Origin: Micractinium sp. NFX-FRZ
Lineage: Eukaryota > Chlorophyta > Trebouxiophyceae > Chlorellales > Chlorellaceae
NCBI GenBank assembly: GCA_029339195.1
Contig: JAPTJF010000232.1
Span: forward strand, 31,373 to 95,372
Length of the DNA stretch: 64,000 nt
Direction of reading: 5' to 3'
Positions 1 to 10,620 of the stretch are shown here, one piece after another (within the stretch, counting starts at the first letter, position 1; every line of letters starts with the position of its first letter). A program made the position numbers and the translations under genes. The notes under the pieces are model-generated. The model was not told the origin of the DNA. It did no database searches and saw only the letters and a program-made list of their open reading frames with translations.

Positions 1-3000
1 CTGCTGGTGGTGCACCAGGCGGCCGACGTGCCCATGACCACCAGCTCCTCCGCTTTCCAGTGAGTGGGAAGCAGTCAAACCTGCAGCCTGGCTACTGGCT
101 TGGCGCCGTCTCACTGATTCCGCAGCCAGCGCAGCCACACTGCTGCCCACCGTGCCTTGCCACTCTCCACACGCCTGCGCACGTGACCAACCATGCTTGC
201 CCTTCCCGCTGGCAGCACACCCAAGTTCATAAACGTGTCGCATGCCGTCACTCGCCCCACCCTCCCGGCACGCTCCTCACCCTCCCTGCCCCTGCAACCC
301 GCTCCCCCCTCCCCCACCGCCAGGTACATCCGCATCGTGCGCATGATCCGCTTCCTCCTGGTCCTGCGCCAGCTCTTCTCCCTCACCGTCAGCTCCTCCG
401 GCGGCTCCCTCATCCCCGGCCTGCACGTCCCGCCCCGCCTGGCCCAGGCGCTCAACATCACCTACTCCTCCGTCGTCCTCCTCCACTTCTTCGCCTGCCT
501 GTGGTGAGCAGCACCCGCATGGCCGCTGCTAGCTGCTATTTGTGCTGAGAGGGGGAGTGGGCTTGGGTGGGCTGGAGTGGGGCGCGGCTCAACAACACGA
601 ACTAAGGCAGTAGTGAGCACCCGCATGGCCTCTGCTAGCTGCCGGCAGTGTGGGCGCTGGGTGCTGGGGGAGTGGCTTGGGTGGGGCTAGTGGGGCAGAA
701 GGGCCCTTACGATGAGCCACTGCTGGATTGGCCGTCTGCACATCTGCGCCCACCTCTTGGAGACCGCGCTGGAGCTCGGGTGTATTGGGGTGTTGCGCAC
801 CGCCACCGACCAAACCTACAGCATCATCCTTTCACTGCCACTCCTCCTACCACATTTCCTCCTGCCTCTCAGCGCACTCTCGATTCTGCACCACGCTATG
901 CAGGAACTTCATTGCCCTGGCTCAGGGCATGGAGAACACGTGGCTCAACACGATTGCAGCCCTGGTGCGGCGCCACTCGGCCGACGGCGCCTCGCCGCTC
1001 ACGGCTGATGAGCTGAACGCAGTGTCGGGGGGGGAGCGATACGTCCTGGGCTTCTACTTTTCCGCCGTAACAATTGCCACACTGGGCTATGGTGAGAGGG
1101 CGAGCGTGGTGGGCCAGCCTGCGCTGCCCCATGTATTACCGCCACGCAGCTCCCCTGCTTTCTCCAGGCTGGCCAGCGCCCTCCCCCCTCTCCGTGCTCA
1201 CCCCAAAACCGCATGCCGCTGAGCGCCTCTACCTTGCTTCTGGACCCTCCACTCGACCCGCTGGTGTGCAGGCAATACTGCGCCGGTCAACGCCACCCTC
1301 CTGCCAGCGTGCGTGCATGCAACATGCTGTGACGCTTCACCCTCCCGCCCGGTGTGTGCAGGCGACATTGTGCCGGTCAACACGGCAGAGTATCTGGTGG
1401 ATTCCTTTATTGTGGCTGTGGGCGTCATGCTGTTTGGCCTGGCCATGGGCTCCCTGGCCGAGATGGTGGCCTCCTCCAGCAAGCAGGCGCGGCAGGCGCA
1501 GGCAAGCGGGGGTGGGTGGGGCGGGGGTTTGAGGGTGGGGGAGGGGAACGTGGTGAGGAGCGACCGGCGGGCGGGAGTGGTGGCGCAGGAGGGGAGGAGA
1601 AGAGGGAGGGGAGTGGCCTACATTGGCAAGCACGCACGGCAAGCTCAGGTGAGCAAAAAAGAGGAATCGAGGAGGGGGACAGAGTGGGACAAAGTGGCAG
1701 GGATGCGTGCAAGTAGCTTGGTGGTTAGGCATGGAAAGAACAGGCAGGGGACATACAGTTCTGCACACTAATGCGTGCTGTGCTGGTATGCGCCGCCCAC
1801 CTCCTTCAAGCTGGGCTAGCCTGGTTTGCTTGGTTTGCTGCCGTCCGCTCAACATGCTTCCACGGTCCCCAGCTTCTGCTGCCTGCGGCCCTTGCCTGCT
1901 CTCCACACACTGCCTGCACCCCCTCTGCTGCGCGCACTCGTCACCCAGTCAAACCGCTCACATCTTGGTGTGCTCGCTGTGCCATCGCCCCTCTGCCCCT
2001 ACTGCATCTGCAGGTGTTCCGTGACAAGATTGAGGGTGTGGACGCCTGGCTGCACTCCACCACCATATCCAGGCCCCTCAAGCAGAAAATCAGGTCCTTC
2101 TACTCAGGTGGGAACTCATGACTGCAGCTGATTCCTGGACGTCACTGCGTTATCGTTGGTTGTCCTGCCGTACAGAACAAGATTGATGTGGTGCCGCGTT
2201 GTGCCCGCTCCCCTTCCCACCCCCACCCTGGCTCTTCTCTGCCAGCTGGAGTGCCTCACTCTCTGCCCATGTCACCCTCCCGCGTCCTCTCCCCCTGCCC
2301 CCTGCCTTGTTCCAGACGTGTGGCTCAAGCACTCCATGTCGCGAGCCAACGTGGCGGAGCAGTTCCGGGAGCTGCCCCATGCGATGCGGCAGGAGGTGTC
2401 GTGGGAGCTCAACCGCAAGCCCCTCAACCGCCTGCCGCTCTTCAGGTACGCCCCTTCTGCCCTCCCTCTAGAGGCACGGCTTTCACAGCTGTCCGCCGCA
2501 AGCTGCTCGCGCGTCTGCCGCTGCTCAGACGTGTCTTGGGGTTGTGTTGGCACCCAGCCAGGCCGGCAGCCTTGCTTCAGTCCGGCGGCATGGCGTGCTG
2601 CAGAGGGAGAGGCGGCAAGGCCAGGTCTGCAGCCATCTCTAGAGTGCTTTTTGAGGAGCGCTTTTGGGCAAGCTGCTCTCTGTTTAAAGTTGGTATCTGA
2701 ACCTTCCTTCCCTGCCCTGCTCACCCCCGCCTCTGCACATGCTTCACTCCAGGGAGCTGAACGAGAGCCAGCGGTTTGCGTTGGCGGGCATGCTGGCGCC
2801 GCTGAACCTCACCCCCGGCCAGGAGCTCTGCCTGCACGGCGACCCCTCCGACCGCATCTGGCTGCTGCATGAGGGGGAGGTGCAGGTGAGGGGCAGCGGC
2901 GTGTGCAAAGAGGAGTCAGGCACGTACGCCTGCGTATGGTGTGCTGGGCAGGTTTGGGGCTGCGGCTTGAGGTCTCTAGAGAATCGGGGCACAAGGGCTG

Positions 3001-4813
3001 CGCCTGACAATGACCGCACTGTTTAATTTTAGCAACTCGGCAAGCGCTGGGTGCATGGGCCGCCCTTCACCAGGCAAACGCCCACACATGAGTCACTTGT
3101 GTGCGTCTCCCCCCTGCACACCTGCCAGGTGTTTGATGCATGGGGTCATGCTGATTGTAGTCAGCATGCCCTACCTCACCCACTCTGTGCCTCCTCCCCT
3201 CCCTCCCTCCCTCCCTCCCTTCCCACCCCACACCCCCGCCAGGTGTTTGACGAGTGCTCCGTGCTGCGCATCGTCAGCGCCCCCGCTGTGCTGGGTGTGG
3301 AGGCGCTGCTGCAGCACGTGGACGAGGCCTGCGCCTCCCGGCCCTACGGCTACAGGTGGGGGCGGGCGCATGCATGACATGAGGGGGAAAGGTGGTCCTG
3401 CAGCCTGGGGCGGGGGCGGGGCGAGACCTCCCCCTAGAGGAGATGCTGCCATGACCCTCTGCCCTATCCCACACCTGTCTTACCTCTACCTCGCCCCACA
3501 CCCGTCCTCCTTGCTCTCCCTGCCGCTGCCACGGGACTGGGAGCGCCCGCACCTTGTGGGAGGCACTCATGAAGGACTTCCCTGCCGGCCAGCCCACAGC
3601 CACCCTCCCTTTCCCTGCCGCTGCCGCAGGACGGATAGCGCGTGCACCCTGTGGGAGGCGCACCTGGAGGAGATGCTGCCGTATCTGCTGGCCAACCCGG
3701 GCGCCCTGGACGCCCTCTCCTCCCGCGCGCACCAGCAGCGGGAGGCGGAGGCCGAGGCCATTCGGGCAAACGCCGTCGCTGCCGCTGCTGCTGGGGATGC
3801 GGCAGCGGGGCCCGAGGACAGCCCAGCGGATGTGGCTCAGGTGCACCCGGAGGACGGGGCGGCTCAGGGCCAGGGGAAGGCGGCTGCAGAGGGTGCCCCG
3901 GCGCAGGGTGCGCTGAGCCACAGCGCCAGCGCCAGCAGCACGATCGGCGGCAGCCTGAGGACGCTGCCCAGCGGCAGCAGGCTGCAGCATGCCAGCAGCG
4001 GCAGCGGGGCGCTGCACCAGGAGGCCAGTGCGCCGGAGCTGGCGGGGGCGTCCCAATATGTCACGCCTGGCCCCGTCCTGGGGCTGGCGCCCAAAGCGAC
4101 GACGGGTGCATCGGAGCTGCCTGCCGCCTGTGGCGAGGACGCGGGCGCACCAGCAACCAAGAGTGCGTTGTGCTGGTTGGGGCTGGTTGGGGCAGGGCTG
4201 CATGGAGCTGCGTGGTGTTTGGGGGGCTTAAGGAGCTTGGCTGCCCGCAGAGCCTCAGGCTGTGGTGGAGATGGTCTGGCCTGTGTCTGGCTTTCACACC
4301 ACCCTCTCCCCAAACCCTCCCATGCATATGAGATGTGCAATTTCCGTTGGGTGATTGCGCCCAGAGCAGGACACCATGCCTTGTAGCAACAGCCCCCCAT
4401 GCTCCATTATGCCCCCAACTGAATCTCTGTCTCAAGCCAACCTGCTCTGGGCAGGCCAGTTTCAGCTGTGCCAGCACATAGCACCAAACTGGAAACCCTT
4501 TCCTCTATTGACCTTTTCCATCCACCGCCCTCAAACTGAGCCCGCAGGCGAGATGTTCCAGCTGCGCCAGGAGGTGGTGCACAAGCTGGACTCGCTGGCG
4601 GAGGACATGCGGCGCGCGCTGGCGGCCGCCAGCCTGGCGCAGTCGGTGGCCAACCAGCGGGCGCGCAGCCCCAGCGTGCTTGCTGCCGGGGTGGGCTCCC
4701 GCAGCCGCCGCCTGGTGAGCCGCACCGACTCGCAGGCACACCTGATGGGGGCAGTGGCCGCTCAGTTCCAGCGGGGCGGCACTCCCAAATGGAGCTTTGG
4801 CCAGATGCACTGA
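1..4813 (+). CDS. Voltage-gated K+ channel with C-terminal cNBD-like domain (5' end outside window)
   Basis: Ten exons join in frame: 1-59, 324-503, 904-1091, 1362-1501, 2014-2107, 2316-2445, 2753-2885, 3243-3355, 3630-4162 and 4548-4813 (TGA). They give 611 codons of a protein whose N-terminus lies to the left. Visible in order: an S4 segment with Arg every third residue (RIVRMIRFLLVLR), S5, a pore loop with filter TIATLGYGD, S6 (VAVGVMLFGLAMGSLAEMV), a C-linker, and a cyclic-nucleotide-binding fold (PGQELCLHGDPSDRIWLLHEGEV). The GYG filter predicts K+ selectivity, as in EAG/plant Shaker-like channels. The phosphate-binding cassette is not canonical: LGVEALL stands where FGE is usual, and no RxA/T follows. 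The tail is low-complexity, then a short helix-rich segment. Intron 4 seems to use a GC donor at 1502; a GT alternative at the AGG codon boundary near 1533 is possible. The plasma membrane is the likely site. Confidence 0.92.
609..695 (+). repeat. Echo of the start of K+ channel intron 2
   Basis: GTAGTGAGCACCCGCATGGC onwards repeats 501-585 (GTGGTGAGCAGCACCCGCAT), about 106 bp away, including the splice-donor region and the following GCTGCTAGCTGC and GGGAGTGGGCTTGGGTGGG blocks. Confidence 0.88.
1262..1300 (+). repeat. Echo of K+ channel exon 4 head and acceptor
   Basis: GGTGTGCAGGCAATACTGCG then CCGGTCAACGCC matches the real acceptor and exon head GGTGTGTGCAGGCGACATTG then TGCCGGTCAACACGG at 1351-1388, about 90 bp downstream. 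Confidence 0.85.
3124..3165 (+). repeat. Echo of K+ channel exon 8 head and acceptor
   Basis: CCAGGTGTTTGATGCATGGG and the following GTAGTCAGC align with the acceptor and exon head CCAGGTGTTTGACGAGTGCT and ATCGTCAGC at 3239-3281, about 114 bp downstream. Confidence 0.83.
3515..3595 (+). repeat. Echo of K+ channel exon 9 head and acceptor
   Basis: CCCTGCCGCTGCCACGGGAC, GCGCCCGCACCTTGTGGGAG and GGCACTCATGAAGGA align with CCCTGCCGCTGCCGCAGGAC, GCGCGTGCACCCTGTGGGAG and GGCGCACCTGGAGGA at 3613-3672. The copy has lost the AG of the acceptor (CACGG for CAGG). Confidence 0.88.
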
Positions 4814-5451
4814 CAGGTACCTTGAGGAGCAGGGGGAGCCCCTGGGCTTTGGCGGCTGCACGGCAGCCCGGGGGCATGGCTCCTGACCGGGCACGCCTGT
4901 GCAGTGGCAGCGCTGTGGGTGCCGGGCGTGCGTGCCTGCACTGACCCGCGACTAAAGCAGGAGGCAGGACACCTGGTGATGCTGAGAATGGGCACACGAT
5001 ACCCAACCTTTGAATTCCTCCTTTGATCAACACCTGCGTCGGCACATGTCCACCCCAATCGTTCTTCACATCCTGTCCCTCCACACCCCGCCAAGCTTAT
5101 TCTTTGTTTGAACCAGCCTTTTCCACGGGCTAGCCCCTCCTCGGTACTATGTTGTTGCAATCCTTCTCTCCCGCTCCCCTTCCTGACCTGGGCAGCGTGC
5201 ACTGCCACGCAAGACCCACAGATATGGTGCGTGTCATGACCAGAGCGTATTTGATTGCGATTTGTCATATTGGAACTGGTGATACCGGCAACATGAAATG
5301 CAAAGTGATGCGGAAACAATAGGAGTATGATCGGCAGAGTATGGACCGGCGGTTCATCAAACAGTAGACACTCACCACCCCGCAGCCGTGTCCCTGTGGC
5401 ACATGCTCCCTGGCAGTGCTGAACAGCACCTGGCAGCGTGAACCCTTTGCC
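4814..5451. other. Convergent 3' intergenic spacer
   Basis: Lies between the stop codons of the K+ channel (+) and the amidotransferase (-). No splice-consistent coding segment, RNA gene or clear TGTAA signal was seen. It should hold both 3' UTRs. Confidence 0.5.
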
Positions 5452-6671
5452 TCAGGATGCAGCCGTCCCTTTCAAGAAGGCCTTGCACACCTGCTGCACG
5501 CGTGCGCTGTCGCGCTGCACCGGCAGCGCCGCCAGGCTGTCGCGCATGCGTGCCACGTCAGCCTCCCCAATCAGCTCCAACCGGGGCTGCGCCAGCATTC
5601 TGACCACCTCAGCGTCAAACTCTGGGTGGCCCTGCAGTGGGGGAGGGGGATGTGTGGGGTGGGACAGGAGGAGGGTGTTGAACGGTGGGTGGGTGGGGCG
5701 AGAGGAGGAGGGTGAAGGGTGGGGAGGGACGGGAAGAGGGTGGAGCGAGCAACAGCCTCCGCCGCGCCACACAACCACATGGCTTCTGTGCTCTGCTGTG
5801 CATGCTGCGCCTGCTGTGCCTGCTCACCTCGACGCACAGCACGTGACCGCCCACCGCAACATCTCACATCTGCTGCGCCTGCTGTGCCTGCTCACCTGGA
5901 TGCACAGCACATGGCTGCCCACGGAGAACATCTCAACGGGGCAGCGGGGCGAGGAGGCCAGCAGCGTTGCGCCCTCTGGCAGCTTCAGCACCTGAAGTCC
6001 CGGGCATGTAGGGGGGCAGCCTGGTGAGCAGGCAGTTGGCCAGTCGGGTGGCAGGGTGGGAGGGCAGCATGGTGGCAGGCGGGCAGGCGGGTGGACAAAA
6101 TGGCAGGCAGGTGCGCTGGCGGATGTGTGGGCGGCCCTGTGTCTGGAGGTCCGCCACCAGCACAGCGCCGGCGCTGGGCAATGTGATGCACACTACACAC
6201 GGCAGCAACCAACCCCCAATTCCGCACTCGCAACACACTGGCTCACTGCACCCCGCCTACTAGTTAGTGCACTCACTTGGTCCTGATGGAACTCGTGCAG
6301 GCACAGCCTGTCTGGCAGCTGCGCCGCCCAGGCCGCCCCTGCTGTCTCCAGCTTCCGCCGCCCCTCTGGCGCCACGGCAACCTCCCGGGCGCCCACCTCC
6401 CAGCACCCGGCACGCCCCACGGGGGCGCCCAGGGTCACACCGACCAGCTGGTGACCAAAGCACACGCCCTGCAGGGGGCAACCACAGCATAGCGTGGGCA
6501 GGGGCGCGCCTGGTTAGTGGAGGTGCGGGAGGCCGTGCACCACTCCGGGCAGCGCAGCACAGAAGCAGATTCTCACTGGGAGTGCTTTTCTAAAAGAAGA
6601 GGCGGCAGATTGCTGGAAAGGTGTGCAGCAACAGGGTGCAGCAACAGGGTGCAGTGTGGCAGGGGCAGAGG

Positions 6672-6725
<54 letters not shown>

Positions 6726-7407
6726 TCATCATCTCACCAGCACTTGCTTCTGCAGCTCCATGGCTGCCCGCACCGTCTGCCGCAGGTTCACCAGCCACTC
6801 TTCATCAGAAAAGGCATCAGCGCTGCAGCGGGTTGGCGAGGGTTGGGTGGAGTGGGCAGGGTGACAAGATGCAGAGAGCCGTGTGTGAATGTGTGCACAG
6901 TGTGGCAGATGTGTTTGTGAGGAAGTGGCAGGCACGGCGCACGTGGGGGCGCACTGGTTCCATCTTATGGGCTGCCGCTTCATGATGGGCATGCAGGAAC
7001 GGCGGTGCCCCACCCACTCACACGCTGCCTGTGATGACAACACCCCTGTACTGCGCCAGCTGCTCCGCCGTGGGCAGCCGGTTTTGAAACGCAAAGTACA
7101 GGTCCCACTCTTCGCCCGCCCCCTCATCTCGCAGCAGCTCCAAAAACATTTGGGCAAAGGTGCCCTTGCTGCGGTGGAGTGGGGCACGAGGGAGTGAAGG
7201 AATAGGAGGAGAAGGGTGGGAGGAGGTCTACCTAGGTTTGGGAGAGCCTGGGGAGGCCAGCGGCAGGCCGGGTACGCAGCGGCGGCGGGTGGGGGGCAGT
7301 GGTCAGGCCGAACCGCTCACACCGCGCTTCTCTGCCGCTCACCTGTCGCACACCGCCTGGTCCGGCTCGCCGGCCACCAGGATTGCGTATTTGGCCGGGG
7401 CCACCAT
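5452..7407 (-). CDS. GGP: Gamma-glutamyl peptidase-like class I glutamine amidotransferase
   Basis: Six exons on the minus strand, 7407-7343, 7168-7022, 6822-6738, 6468-6277, 5991-5896 and 5631-5452 (TGA), give 254 aa, matching the roughly 250-aa plant GGP family. The nucleophile elbow is GVCFGHQ (Cys102), and the His/Glu pair of the triad is GHPEF (His197, Glu199). The stretch VVITGS-VADAFSDEEW matches the family's region before the elbow. In plants GGPs hydrolyse gamma-glutamyl bonds of glutathione conjugates in the cytosol (glucosinolate/thiol metabolism). The substrate here is inferred only at family level. The start is the first ATG in frame and opens the expected beta strand (AKYAILVAGEPDQ). 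RPN13 lies 297 bp upstream in the same orientation. Intron 3 carries a (CTG)16 tract on the transcribed strand. Confidence 0.92.
5820..5866 (-). repeat. Echo of GGP exon 5 tail and donor in intron 5
   Basis: On the plus strand TGCTCACCTCGACGCACAGC onwards repeats the true donor and exon tail TGCTCACCTGGATGCACAGC (5889 onwards), about 69 bp away, with the upstream CTGCGCCTGCTGTGCC also duplicated. Confidence 0.87.
6676..6723. repeat. (CAG)16 microsatellite in GGP intron 3
   Basis: Uninterrupted CAG x16 on the plus strand, so CUG x16 in the GGP pre-mRNA. It begins about 14 nt after the 5' splice site of exon 3 (6737). It lies in an intron and does not encode a protein tract. Confidence 0.95.
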
Positions 7408-7625
7408 TGGCAAGCTAGGGCTTTGCGAGGTCGCGGTCGCGATCGCGATCGAGTGCCAACTCGAGACGAGCGGGAGGATGGGCCAGCCTGCTACGCGAGA
7501 CTATGGAGAGATATGCCTTAGCGGGTGCATTACATCATGCCCAGCCGCCTGCTGGGGTCACCGGCACAGCAGGCAGGTCGGTCTGTGTCCGTTGCCACTA
7601 AACCCTGGCAAGATGGCCAGCACTA

Positions 7626-7630
7626 TTACA
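7626..7630 (-). terminator. TGTAA polyadenylation signal, RPN13
   Basis: TTACA on the plus strand reads TGTAA on the transcribed strand, 75-79 nt downstream of the RPN13 stop. TGTAA is the usual chlorophyte polyadenylation signal. Confidence 0.45.
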
Positions 7631-7704
7631 GCTGGGTGGATAGCACGAGTGCTGAAACGACAGCAATACAGGGTTGGTCCTCGCTCGTGCAGCTGCTGCT
7701 GCTT

Positions 7705-9641
7705 TTACTGCGGCTGCCCCCCGCCGCCCGCGCCGCCGTCGCCGGTCGCCGGCCGCTGTTCCCCACCGCTGCCGCGCTCCCTGTCCGCTTGCTCCTGGAT
7801 GCCCTTCAAGAAGTCCAGCACCCCAAAGCCGCCGGGCGGCAGCCCAAACTGCCGTGTGTCCAGCTGGCCCGTCATCAAAGCGTGGCTCAGCAGGTCCAGC
7901 TGGTGCCGGAACTGGGGGGTGCTCACCAGCTCGGCAATGGCGGCAGCGCTCCTGCAGCGGGGAAGTGAGCATGGGCAATGTAGGGACAAGGGAGCCAAGG
8001 ACACGAGCGACAGGCAGGTGCGCACCAGCTTGGCGACGGCGCTCATATGAAAGGGAAGGCACAGCGCAAAATCGCATGCCCAGAGTTTGCGTGATGGGGG
8101 GGTGGGGGGGGACGGGGTGCGCAACGGCAGGGTGCCAGGGGGAGGAAGCAAAGGCGCCAGCCGCCCCACCATGCCCGCTGCCCCAGCTTTGCACCTCACC
8201 ACCCCACCACTCAATCACCGCCACCCCACCCACCCACGCTAGCCCACCTGTGCTCCTCCGGCAGGTAAGGCGCCAGCCGCTCCACCATGTCCGCCTCCCG
8301 CAGCAGCGGCGCCAGCGCCTCGGGCTTCAGCACATCCCCCAGGGTGGGCCCCGGGTCTGCCGCCGCCCGCTGCCGCCCCAGGCCCAGCTGCGCCGCCAGG
8401 CCGCCCGCCCCGCTGGCGCCAGCGGAGCGAGCCCCCGCCATGATGCTGCCCAGCATCGCCGCCAAGTCAGCGGCGCCGATGCCACTGCCAGCACCTGCCG
8501 CCGCAGCGGAGGGTGGGGCGCCTGCTGCTGCTGCGGGGGCACCCGACGGTTCTGCATCCATCATGGCCTGCTCCCCATCGGACCCCTCCCCAGCAGCCTC
8601 TTGTGAGAGTGCAAAGTTGATGGCTGCGCAATAGTCCTCGTCTGACCCTGCATCCGGCTCCTGCAGGGAGGGAGGCACCGCCAGGGGGGTCAGTTCGACT
8701 GACCCGAAGAGAATGAGATGAGATGCACTGCGCCTCAGCAGCCCTTGCCTGATTGATTGCGGCGGCATCAGGCCAGAGAGCAAACCCCCAAGGAGTTTAA
8801 TTATTTATTCAAGGCTTGAGATTGCTGGTGCCTGCACGTCAATGCCAGCGCGCCCACTTGCACGCACCCGCCACCCATGCAACGCCAGCACCCGGCTGCA
8901 TGCCCAGCACAGTGCAGACTTCACGCTATAGCGCAGCACCCACCAGCGCCCGCCCTCCAGCACCCACATGCTCAACCCGCCCTGCGGCCGCCTCCTTGCA
9001 CCCAGCACCCAGCACCCGCCCACCTGCGCCCAGAAGAACGCGTTGCGGTGCTTCTCCTCTGGGAACTTGAGCTCAAAGACGCGGGAGCCTGGGCGCGGGA
9101 TCTGGAGGCGCCCGGGGGGCCACGGAGCAGCAGCGGTAGGGGAGCAGGGATGCCATACTGGTCGGCCTGTGGATCCCGGGCAGCAGCGTCTCACGCCAGC
9201 ACACTATGAAGCACCCGGCGGCCACATGAGTGTTCATGGGGCCAATATATAGCCTCGCCGAAGGCTCCCTATGCTACCTAAGCCTACCAGGACGCGGAGC
9301 ACAACCATGGCCTGCGGTCGCGCTCACCTTGCCAAACGAGCACTCCCCGGGCAGGATCACAATGTCCTTCTCTGGCTCGCCCACCTGCGTGCCAGCCGCA
9401 TCGCGTTCCACCCAGCAAAAGTGCATCAAGCCGGCCTCGTCCTGCAGGGAGGGCGGGCAGTGAGCGGGTGGTGGGCAGGGGCGGGGGCGGCAGTTGGGCG
9501 GGGCGGCCGTGCGTGCGAGGCACGTTCCGCAGGGCATGCGCGCACCTGGCAGACGCGGATCAGCCCCTTTCTTGGGTCGGCAGACAGCCTTCCCTCGGTT
9601 GCGGCCATTAGTCCGGCTCGAAACTCGACTATGAGCTCCAT
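7705..9641 (-). CDS. RPN13: Proteasomal ubiquitin receptor RPN13/ADRM1
   Basis: Five exons, 9641-9546, 9441-9328, 9101-9024, 8660-8248 and 7951-7705 (TAA), encode 315 aa. The N-terminal Pru domain (residues 1-100) is plain: ELIVEFRAGLM, then DPRKGLIRVCQ, GLMHFCWVERD, FELKFPEEKHRNAFFWAQ. This is the pleckstrin-like fold that binds ubiquitin and docks on RPN2 of the 19S particle. An acidic, Ala-rich linker follows. The C-terminal DEUBAD domain (about 235-305; IAELVSTPQFRHQLDLLSHAL) is the part that binds and activates UCH37/UCHL5 in other eukaryotes. All exon phases match. The ATG is the first in frame and starts exactly where the Pru domain should. A possible TGTAA signal lies 75 nt past the stop. 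Confidence 0.95.
8130..8182 (-). repeat. Echo of RPN13 exon 4 tail in intron 4
   Basis: AAAGGCGCCAGCCGCCCCAC then CATGCCCGC repeats the exon-4 tail TAAGGCGCCAGCCGCTCCAC then CATGTCCGC (8266-8294), about 119 bp further into the intron. The donor itself is not preserved. Confidence 0.85.
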
Positions 9642-10620
9642 CTTGCCCCGCCCTCCTCCGCGCTGTCTGATCAGATGTGAGCACGACGTGGGATAGCCGG
9701 GGGACGGCAGAACACCAGCTGGTTGGTCCACTGAGCGCTGCGGCGTGCTGTGGCCGCGGCTGGCCGCACTCTGCGCTGCGCACTCTGGTGCTGAATGTGC
9801 ATGCCCACACACCTGTTCCTACTCTTATTTACCTGGAGACCGCCGTGCATATTGAACATCAGCACTCCACTAGACTTTGCTGGGCCTGCCACTGGCTGTG
9901 CTGCAAGCCTGCAGCCGGTGCCAACGCCGGCAACTCTTGGCGAGTTGTGGGCGGTCGCCTCTGGCTGTGGACACTATGGAGCAGCCCTCAAGCTTGCAGG
10001 AATCAGTTGTTTAAATCGTTGTTGTAATATATCACGCAGCCCTGGCTGGTTGCATTACCAGGAATGGTGCAACAAGTATGTGCACCTGTGGAGCGCCCCG
10101 TTGGTGGCGGTGCCTGCGGCAACACTCCAACGTTCCCCTCCGTTGCGGTCTGCCGGGCTCGAAGTGCGGAAGGGGCGATCCGCACCATCACGGCACACCT
10201 GCGATAGCAAAAGAAGTGAAGCAGTGAAATGCAACCGCAGTTTCTGGGGACAAAAAGGCAAAGCAACATGGGCGCCGCGTTCTTCCTTCTGTCTCTGTGC
10301 GCTGTGCGAGCTTGAGGCAGGGCACGGCGTGTTTTATCACTCGCTGCGGGCAGGCTGCGGCGCCGCGGCGAGTCCAGTCCCTCAGGCCGTGTGAGACCGG
10401 CTGCACTGCGAGCTCGGGGGAGGCGGGTGCACCGCAGAATAGCTCGCCTGGCAGGGCCAGACGCCGAGTGAGTGGGGTCCGCCTGGCCCCCTGCTGCACC
10501 GCCCCGCCCCGCCCCTCAGCTTCCGCCCACTGTTGCGCTGGTTCCGCCACCTGTTGCTGCTCTGCAACCGTCTCACCCCAAGCCTTGCGCTAGCGTCTGT
10601 TTCTTCGTACTTTCTGCAGG
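9642..10620. other. Divergent intergenic region (RPN13 / Gln-rich gene)
   Basis: About 980 bp between two start codons on opposite strands, so a shared or back-to-back promoter region is expected. A CTTTCTGCAG-G acceptor sits directly before the plus-strand ATG at 10621, so a 5' UTR intron or an unseen upstream coding exon is possible. No other feature was recognised. Confidence 0.5.

Noticed and set aside
6517..6985. Plus-strand open frames with poly-Gln, poly-Ala or poly-Ser around 6680
   Set aside because: They are frames of the (CAG)16 tract inside a well-supported minus-strand GGP intron.
7420..7465. GCGATCGCGATCG palindromic string upstream of the GGP start
   Set aside because: Short, low-complexity CpG palindrome. 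It could be a promoter element, but nothing supports a specific regulator.
7160..8606. Plus-strand open frames of about 300 codons opposite GGP and RPN13
   Set aside because: Shadows of minus-strand coding exons. The minus strand carries recognisable Pru and DEUBAD domains.
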